Below, piece by piece: positions 12,257 through 64,000 of a stretch of 64,000 nucleotides of DNA (positions within the stretch are counted from its first letter, which is position 1; the number at the start of each line of letters is the position of its first letter). The DNA lies in contig JAVLUZ010000143.1 in the NCBI GenBank assembly GCA_036768485.1, forward strand, positions 2,723,633 to 2,787,632. Reading direction: 5' to 3'. The notes beneath the pieces were generated by a model. That model ran no database searches. It was not told the DNA's origin and was given only the letters and a program-made list of their open reading frames with translations. Origin of the DNA: Mermis nigrescens (taxonomy: Eukaryota > Nematoda > Enoplea > Mermithida > Mermithidae). The position numbers were made by a program, and so were the translations under genes.

Positions 12257-12343
<87 letters not shown>
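12257..12343. repeat. (AT)n microsatellite
   Basis: About 43 uninterrupted AT units. The translated frame of alternating Ile and Tyr is an artefact. Confidence 0.98.
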
Positions 12344-12347
<4 letters not shown>

Positions 12348-12631
12348 ATATCAATCATTTCCCCGAAATTTAGTTTCAATTAGACAGTTGGATCGTGAAA
12401 TGTATATTTACGTGTTATAAGATAGCTACAGTAATCCGACTGCATCCTTGCAGAGGATATCCCATGGTTTGCATACATCTGTCCTACATCCGAAATTTCA
12501 GCTCAATCGAGCCACTGGTTCATAAAATATTTTGATTTTAGGTCTATTCAGGGTACCCCAACCCCTCCCCCCAAATTCAAGGAAACCTTGTCTCACCTCA
12601 CGCACTTTTATGAACTCGTCCTAGTCCCATT

Positions 12632-12871
12632 CATACGTGGGCAGCAAGAAAATCCTGGGGGGGTTGTGCAATATTTTTTAAAGGTCAAAAAATGGCCTTA
12701 AAAATGGTGGTATGGCGAAAAAACACAATTTTTCGACGTTTCTCATCGAGCACTATCCATTAACATCAAAAAATTGCTAAAAAAATGAAAAAATTTTCAA
12801 AAATTAAATTCTGGGGAGGGGAGTATTTTGATTTCTGGGGGAGGGGTGCATACCCCCCACGCCCAGGTGTG
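12632..12871. mobile_element. hAT-like MITE, family M1, TSD GTCCCATT
   Basis: CATACGTGGGCAGC ... CGCCCAGGTGTG, flanked exactly by GTCCCATT (12624-12631 and 12872-12879). Confidence 0.92.
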
Positions 12872-13496
12872 GTCCCATTGTTGTGTATTTACGCTAATGC
12901 ATATCGTATATACATACATGTTTGAAATGGAATAGGTTACAATTATGCTTCCGTCGCCAATAGATGGGTCTACCTTTGGCGCCAGCAACTTATGAATTAT
13001 TTTAATTAAATCAATTTTGAAATAAACTTTATATTCATAAAGCAGGTTCTACAAGCTAAAAAAATAGCATATTGTTCTTTTCGATTCCATGAGTATTCAT
13101 TTGTGTACGACTTAAAAACTAGAAAATCCAGTGTATTTTTAGATGCATTCAATTATCTCACTAAATTCAAAGACATTCTAAAAGTAATTTATACTATCAC
13201 GTAGAGAATTGAATGGCTTTCAGAATCTGTAATATACTTTAATCATAAATGAAGTGTAAATGATCAATAAAATTACAAAGAGTGTGGCGCAAAAACGGCG
13301 GCGCCAAAACGTCGCATTTCGGTCCTAGACCGTGAAAACGCTAAATGGGACGTTTTGGCGACGGCCGTTTTGGCGCCGAATTAAAATTTTCTTCGAAATT
13401 TCTTCAAAAAGACTGTTTTAGCATTCTACATATGCTGAAATACATAGCTGTTTCTGCTATTGAAATTGTTTGAGAGCTAATATACACATGCATATC

Positions 13497-13593
13497 TATA
13501 GTCTGTTTCACATAACTTGGTGCGTGAAATTCTGGTTTACAACAACTTAGAATCGTGAACATAAAAGCACAAAGTTATGTGAAACAGACTATA
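13497..13593. mobile_element. 97-bp hairpin MITE
   Basis: TATAGTCTGTTTCACATAAC at the left end; the right end is its near complement (GTTATGTGAAACAGACTATA). It could fold along its whole length. It may be Tc1/mariner-like with TA targets, but this is not certain. Confidence 0.7.
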
Positions 13594-13915
13594 CATATTT
13601 GGTGAGCAAAAAATGCAAAAAGTAAGTAATGTCATTATTTATTATCCGGCGGAAAAATTTAAGGAATTATGAGGCTAACGACTGATCTACATACAAGATG
13701 GGCTTGGGGGGTTTGGGGTATAAGCCAATGGATATTGCTTGATTGATGATATTAAGCGTCAAAAATTAGTGTTAATTCGCCTCAGCTTTATGTACGTGCT
13801 CAAATTGACTGTAAACTCCTGGAATAATGTGAGCACAGGAGCCTGTTCCATATTTCGCACACTACGGTTTCATAAACATAGGTAGTTATCACGAATGGGC
13901 GTAGGTGCTCTGGAC

Positions 13916-14163
13916 CGTAGGTGGGCGGCTCTGAAGGCAGGGGGTGCGAAAATTTTTTCAAAGTCAAATATTGGCCCTAAAAATGGTGCTAGCTATAGCG
14001 AAAAAAAACACAATTTTTGAACGTTTCTCGTCGAGCTCTATCGATTGGAATAAAAAAAACCGAAAAAAGCAAATGAAATTCTGGGGAGTGTAGCTGGGGT
14101 TTTGCCATTTTTCGTTGGGTATTTTGCCTTCTGGGGAGTGCATACCCCCCACGCCCAGGTACG
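13916..14163. mobile_element. hAT-like MITE, family M1, TSD CTCTGGAC
   Basis: CGTAGGTGGGCGGC ... CGCCCAGGTACG, flanked by CTCTGGAC on both sides (13908-13915, 14164-14171). Confidence 0.92.
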
Positions 14164-15461
14164 CTCTGGACCCCCAGAATTAAATTTTCGGCGCTTCGTA
14201 TTGCAATTTTGGCGATTTTGACCCAGCGGGCCACCAGAAATTTTGGTGCTGTCCATGCATGATTATATGTATAGGTAGTTGGGTATGTACTTTGGGTATA
14301 GTAGGTACTACACGTTACACGATCCTTAACCTTGCCCTGGGCATTCTAATTTCTGAATCAATTCTACTTTTTATGAGTATCAGCTTAAAGTTACTTTTGT
14401 AGTCACTTTCAATTTTTCAAAAATCTCAAAGCTAAAATGTAACAGATTATGCAATGTGTAGTTGGTTTCCTTTTGTTCGAGAGCTTTTATAAAAGTTTAA
14501 ACTGGCTTCTAAAGTGTTTTAAAGTAATGAGAGAGAAAAGATTACAGTACATATATCGAGTTGTATGATGACTTTTTGACATTGCTAAGAGGCAAGTCTG
14601 CGTCATGCTTATATATCACTTTTGTAGCCTAATTTATGCGAACTAAATTCATTTAACAAGCTCTCCAATAAATGAAACAGAACTATAGGTGCGTGCATGC
14701 ATGCATATGAATAAATTTACATATGTACAAGTGATTACATGGGTCTGCGAAAAATTTGTACTTTGATTCTGTAAAACTGATTCAACGATGAAAATGATAA
14801 CATTAGTTCTTTGAGCGTTAAAGATAAGTTATTGTACAGTTTCTCGTTAATTTCCAGCAATTTTGAGGAAAACTTTCAGTCCGGCGCCAAAACGGCCGTC
14901 GCCAAAACGGCGTCGCCAAAACGTCCTAGACCGGTGAAAACGATCGGTAATTAAAATTGCCAATTACTGTAATCCAATTTTTTCGCCGCTAGGCGCCGAC
15001 TCGGGTCACTCCGTACTCCGTCGCACAAGTGATAAGTCGGGTATTACAGAAATAAGACATTCGCTTATCGCGCGACTTCATGCACCAGGTTCAAGAATAG
15101 ACTACACTTATGTAAAAGAAAACCGACCATATGCCGAGCTAGACAAATCAGAATGTGAGACTTTGTAAACAAAAAACGATAAACAGCTGGAAGTGCACGG
15201 TTTTTTCATAAGTATTTATATTTTATAAAAAAGCGAGGATTTTCCTAGAATTAAAAGCTTCAAAGCCATGCTAAAACTCGATTACAAAATCTGAAAGCAA
15301 TAGGTATGATGCTTGTTTGAGAAAAAGTTTAACGGAAAATAGAAACAGCGATGTCGCGCCTTTTCCAACCAAGCACGTACATAATACCGAAGAAATCGAA
15401 CTTAATTATACAATCCGATTAGAACTTACGACCTACTTACACAACGTCATCAGCAATCATC
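14164..15461. other. Gene-free stretch
   Basis: Mixed AT-rich sequence apart from the right block of the 13280-14960 inverted pair. 15000-15460 has no recognised feature. Confidence 0.35.
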
Positions 15462-15469
15462 AGTGTGAG

Positions 15470-15961
15470 CATAGATGAACGGCACCAAATTCTGGAGGGA
15501 TTCAAGATTTTTAAACGTAAAAAATGGCCTTAAAAATAGTGGTATGGCGAAAAAAACACCATTTTTCAACGTTTCTCATACAGCACTATACATCGGCATC
15601 AAAAAATTGCGAAAAAAATTTCAAAAACTGAATTCTGGGGGGGCTATTTTGGTTTCTGGCACGGGGTGCATACTATACGTGGGCAGCTTCTAGGGGGAGG
15701 GGGTGCAAGATTTTTCGAAGGTCAAAAAATGGCCTTAAAATGGTGGTATGGTATGGCGAAAAAACACCATTTTTCTACGTTTCTCATCGAGCACTATCCA
15801 TTGGCATCAAAAAATTGTTTAAACACAAAAAAAATTCAAAAATTGATTTCTGGGGTATTTTGGTTTCTGGGGGAGGTATTTTGGTTTCTAGGGGGGTGCA
15901 TAACCCCCAAACCCCCACGCTCAGATGTGGTGCATACCCTAAACCCCCTCACTCAAGTATG
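15470..15961. mobile_element. hAT-like MITE, family M1, interrupted by a younger copy
   Basis: The outer copy starts CATAGATGAACGGC and ends CACTCAAGTATG, flanked by AGTGTGAG (15462-15469) and AATGTGAG (15962-15969; one mismatch). A second M1 copy lies inside it, near its right end. Confidence 0.8.
15674..15929. mobile_element. hAT-like MITE, family M1, nested copy, TSD GTGCATAC
   Basis: TATACGTGGGCAGC ... CGCTCAGATGTG, flanked exactly by GTGCATAC (15666-15673, 15930-15937). The target word is the conserved GTGCATAC of the host copy, so the family has inserted into itself. Confidence 0.9.
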
Positions 15962-15969
15962 AATGTGAG

Positions 15970-16835
15970 GGTTCGGGGTGCTGATAAATTTTCTTTTATT
16001 CGCAGCTTATTGGTACCGTTGGATGAACCTTAATGAGAAACGCCGAAAAATAGTGTTTTTTACCCCTAAAATAAATTTTTACGCACTGTTTTATATCTAA
16101 AAATTTTCAAAATCTATCAGAATATTGTTCAATGGTTATGCTAAGTTGACCAGTAAATATGTAGATACGTACTCGTAGTTATTTTTCAGTGACCTACGAA
16201 AAGTTTTACGCTGTTTGATATTTATGTGCTTTCTTTTTTCCCTGAACATTCTTACGAATTTTGAATCAAAATTCGAACTCTCCTTCAAATTTTCACTCAA
16301 ATGTTAAACTAAAGCTATTCATTCGAAGATCGGCGTACGAGCAGACAAATTTGGATTTTTTTTCATTTTTGACAGTCTAATTGCAAAAGATGAACCATAT
16401 CTGTACGTATATTTTGAGTTATTCGTATTTTTTACTGGCAAATTATCGACTTACATTACAGGGTAAAGAATAGATTTACATTAAATTGCTAAACGACAGT
16501 ATTTCTCGTTTAAACATGATTCACATTTCACAATTACTTCAGTTTTAGACAAAACGAGTACTTAACCCAACTGTTGTCGCGAAACGAACAAGAATTACAG
16601 AAATCCCGAATTAAGTGTAAAGTGTGAGAAAGATTCGTAATGTGTCAGACACCGTGTCAAAAACGGCTGAATCTATTATTTTGATTTATGAATGATTCAA
16701 TAGTATTGTCCCCAATTCATTTTACTATAAAGTGTTCGCAATTACTTACCCAAGCAGCACAAGAATGCATTTTGAAAATAATGCAAAGGAAAACCAAAAT
16801 CATACGCTAGCTAGCTACTGAGATAAAATTCTTTT
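15970..16835. other. Gene-free stretch downstream of the ADAR-like gene
   Basis: AT-rich with no recognised repeat or coding sequence. It lies beyond any probable 3' end of the minus-strand gene. Confidence 0.35.
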
Positions 16836-17014
16836 CAACTACTCGCCACGAATGTTTACGCTTTAATAAGCTTCTAGAGCTTGTTAGGGTTATATCTTTG
16901 ACACGTCGGTCCTATTTCCGCCCACGCACAACCGACGTGTTAAACATATAAGCCTTAACAAGCTCTATCATCCTATGGAGCATATCAAAACGTAAACATC
17001 CGTGGCGAGCACTG
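16836..17014. repeat. Hairpin element (CTCGCCACGAA family) 196 nt past the stop codon
   Basis: The left arm (CTCGCCACGAATGTTTACG ... GACACGTCGG) pairs with the right arm ending CGTAAACATCCGTGGCGAG and CACTG. The arms are ~75 bp with a short loop. Depending on where the transcript ends, it could lie in the 3' UTR of the ADAR-like mRNA. Confidence 0.75.
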
Positions 17015-17210
17015 TACATCGATAGTAAGTAGTCTTACTGTAGAAAAAATCCCAAAATTATGCGACAAAAATGAACAACAATTAATCACTGCTCATCTGG
17101 CCAGGTTCCAACTTTACAAAAAACAAAGGAGGAGAGTTAATTCTTATACTTCACGATGCTTCGGTACAGAGCTCATACAAAGAGACATATGATCAATGAA
17201 ATATTCATAG

Positions 17211-62137
<44,927 letters not shown>

Positions 62138-62199
62138 CTTTGTAAATCAATCGATCGAACAATATATAATTTTGGTGAAAAGCGGGTCTCTGAGTTGTA

Positions 62200-62640
62200 T
62201 TCAGTGTTTTTTGTACAAAGTCCGTTTGTACATGTACAAAGATGGTCCCCAAAAGTCTTTGTACATTTTGTACATGCAAATTTTTGTGTACTATAATATG
62301 GTACAGCAGCGACTTTACTCTGATAAAACAGGGTTTTTCGACATTGGTAGTGTATTTTAGCTGATTTCTGGGTCTCTAAGAGCAAAAATCACTAAGAATC
62401 GATTTAAAACGGCGCGAAGCGCCGAAAAATTTGACATTTTTCTTTTTGAAATGCTACTCCTGCCATTATAAAGATATAAAGAACACACAATTACTCATTT
62501 CGGCGCGAAGCGCCGAAAATTTCCGCGAATTTCAGACCTTTTTTGCAGTTTCTATCTTCCCAAAAATCTTTGTACATGGACAAAGACGGTCCCGAAAAGT
62601 CTTTGTACATCGGGAAAAATCTTTGCCGCATACAAAAAAA
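62200..62640. repeat. Repeat family R3, upstream of exon 1
   Basis: The most complete-looking R3 copy: 'TTTTTTGTACAAAGTCCG' to 'TTTGCCGCATACAAAAAAACCG', with GGCGCGAAGCGCCG at 62411 and 62501. Confidence 0.75.
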
Positions 62641-62649
62641 CCGTGGTTG

Positions 62650-64000
62650 TATCCGACCACTAGACCAGAACACATATGGGCGTGAGAGTCTGGATTGAAT
62701 CCTTCAACCAGAATCCAGCGGAGCCCCCCATACACGTAACAGGTGCCATAAGGGATCCCCTATTTAAAGTTGGTCGTTCCCCATCTCCCCAAAGTCAGAA
62801 AATTTATAACCCCTTCCCCGATTTTTGAGAAAGTTGAAATTTTTAGCCCATTTTACATGTTTTTTGGCCATTTTTGGCCAAAAATTGGATGTCATACCCC
62901 CTCCCCCGTAAAACTGGCCGGGAACCCCCAATCAAATTTCCAGCTCTTACATGTATGCCACCCAAAATCAATAGACCCCTAGAATTGAATTTTTATGCTA
63001 TTTTTGGCAATTTTGTCCCATCGGACCTCCCAGAATTTCGTTGCTGCCCATGTATGGGCTAGACCCCTCGAATAAAAAATTCAAAATTTCTGGGGGGAAA
63101 TGCAAAATGATGGCCAAAACTAAGGAAATTCAAGAAATTTTTTTTGCAAGTACATAAATTTATGTACCAGGAATGTATGTTTTGGAAGGGGGTTTGCTGA
63201 GAAAATGAGGCAAAATAAAGGCCTGGAGGGATGAAAATTAAAAACTTTCTTGAAAATGCTTAAAATTAATCAGGGGTGTGGAATAACGTATTTTTAATGC
63301 TATTTTAGCATTAGTACACGTTTTCGAAGTTATTTTGGCCCAAAAAAGGTCAATTTTGACCCCCTCAGACCGGCGTGCTGTTCCTCTAGGGTTTTAGCCC
63401 AGAGGCAATGCCTCAAATTTAAACGCTATAGATACGGTGGTCGATCCATGCAGGAAGGCTTTGATCAGCTTTTGCACAGTACAAACTTTTTTCAGACACT
63501 TGCAAAAAATTTCGGGAATGTGTGGACAGTGCAAAGGTGCACAATGTCAGGGTCGGCAGGAGGGGGTTGAACCCGAAAAATCCAGAACAGTAAACTTAAC
63601 GTTCAGGATTTTTTTTGCTATTTAACGATCAAAATGGCCAAAATAGCCTGTAGAACGTTTTTCATGGTACACGACATAGGTGCACAAGGTCAGCGTCGGC
63701 AGGGGGGGTGTGCCAAAAATCTAAAACGATAAATTTAACGTTCACGATTGTTTTACTGTTTTAATGATCAAAATGGTCAAAATAGCCTATAAAACGTGTT
63801 TTCGTGTTAATAACACATTTTAAAAGCATTTTTAGTCCATTTTGACTGCATTATATCACTTTTAACACTAAAAAATGCAAAAATTTATCAATTTTGGGCG
63901 CTTTTTGAGTAAAAAGTACTTAAAAGTACTAATCTGGCGCGAAGCGCCGGAAAAATTTTGACATTTTTACTGATTTTGATGTCAAAAATGATGCAGAACA
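62650..64000. repeat. Decayed repeats and a duplicated R4 start; no upstream exon seen
   Basis: 62730-63060 is a CCCCTCCCC-type repeat. R4 begins at ~63535 and again at ~63684 (both 'GTGCACAA.GTCAG.GTCGGCAGG'), so its first ~150 bp are duplicated; the second copy runs to the window end with GGCGCGAAGCGCCGG at 63936. The missing 5' dsRBD exon was looked for here on the minus strand and not found. Confidence 0.6.

Larger units (their letters stand above)
13280..14960. repeat. Inverted GGCGCCAAAACG-rich repeats bracketing 1.5 kb
   Basis: The left motif block (13285-13380) contains GACGTTTTGGCGACGG and CCGTTTTGGCGCCGAA. The right block (14880-14955) contains the complements (CCGGCGCCAAAACGGCCGTC and GCCAAAACGTCC), and both carry 'TCCTAGACCG.TGAAAACG'. 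It may be an element of ~1.6-1.7 kb. Outer ends and duplication were not resolved. Confidence 0.5.

Noticed and set aside
62138..64000. The missing 5' exon (dsRBD first half) upstream of exon 1
   Set aside because: No reverse-strand segment with dsRBD pattern and a phase-0 donor was found; the exon presumably lies beyond 64000.

Overview
The window is eukaryotic, AT-rich nuclear DNA. It has spliced exons with GT-AG borders, long introns, dense non-autonomous DNA transposons, minisatellites and AT microsatellites. Nothing bacterial or organellar was seen. The gene content and transposon load fit an arthropod, but the species cannot be fixed from this sequence alone.

One large gene can be rebuilt, on the minus strand, running from 62137 (5' side, probably continuing outside the window) to a stop codon at 17211. 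Seventeen exons were located by reading reverse-strand segments and checking splice sites and codon phase. Joined, they give an open frame of 3594 nt (1197 residues plus stop). The protein carries a series of double-stranded-RNA-binding domains (dsRBDs): six complete or near-complete ones and the tail of a seventh. They are followed by a full adenosine-deaminase (ADAR/ADAD-type) domain, ending in a C-terminus typical of ADARs. The deaminase centre has lost the catalytic glutamate and two of three zinc ligands, so the protein is predicted to be a catalytically dead, many-dsRBD relative of ADAR. The dsRBD part looks like a duplicated three-domain block: exons 1-4 match exons 8-10. An internal ATG in exon 7 could start a shorter 806-residue form with three dsRBDs.

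The rest is almost entirely repeats. Region 1-16.8 kb, downstream of the gene, holds a 6.3-kb foldback element (3721-10009) with multi-kilobase inverted arms built from a GC-rich minisatellite and a ~136-bp satellite, bounded by a perfect 10-bp target duplication. It also holds several hAT-like elements. The introns (17.4-62 kb) are filled with hAT-type miniature elements that have recognisable 8-bp target duplications, larger hAT-like elements with GC-rich ends, long hairpin elements, and a repeat family carrying the compact hairpin core GCGAAGC. Members of one hairpin family lie just downstream of three splice donors and of the stop codon. This matters because the gene encodes a dsRNA-binding protein, but any regulatory link is inference. 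No transposase gene, tRNA, rRNA or second protein-coding gene was recognised.
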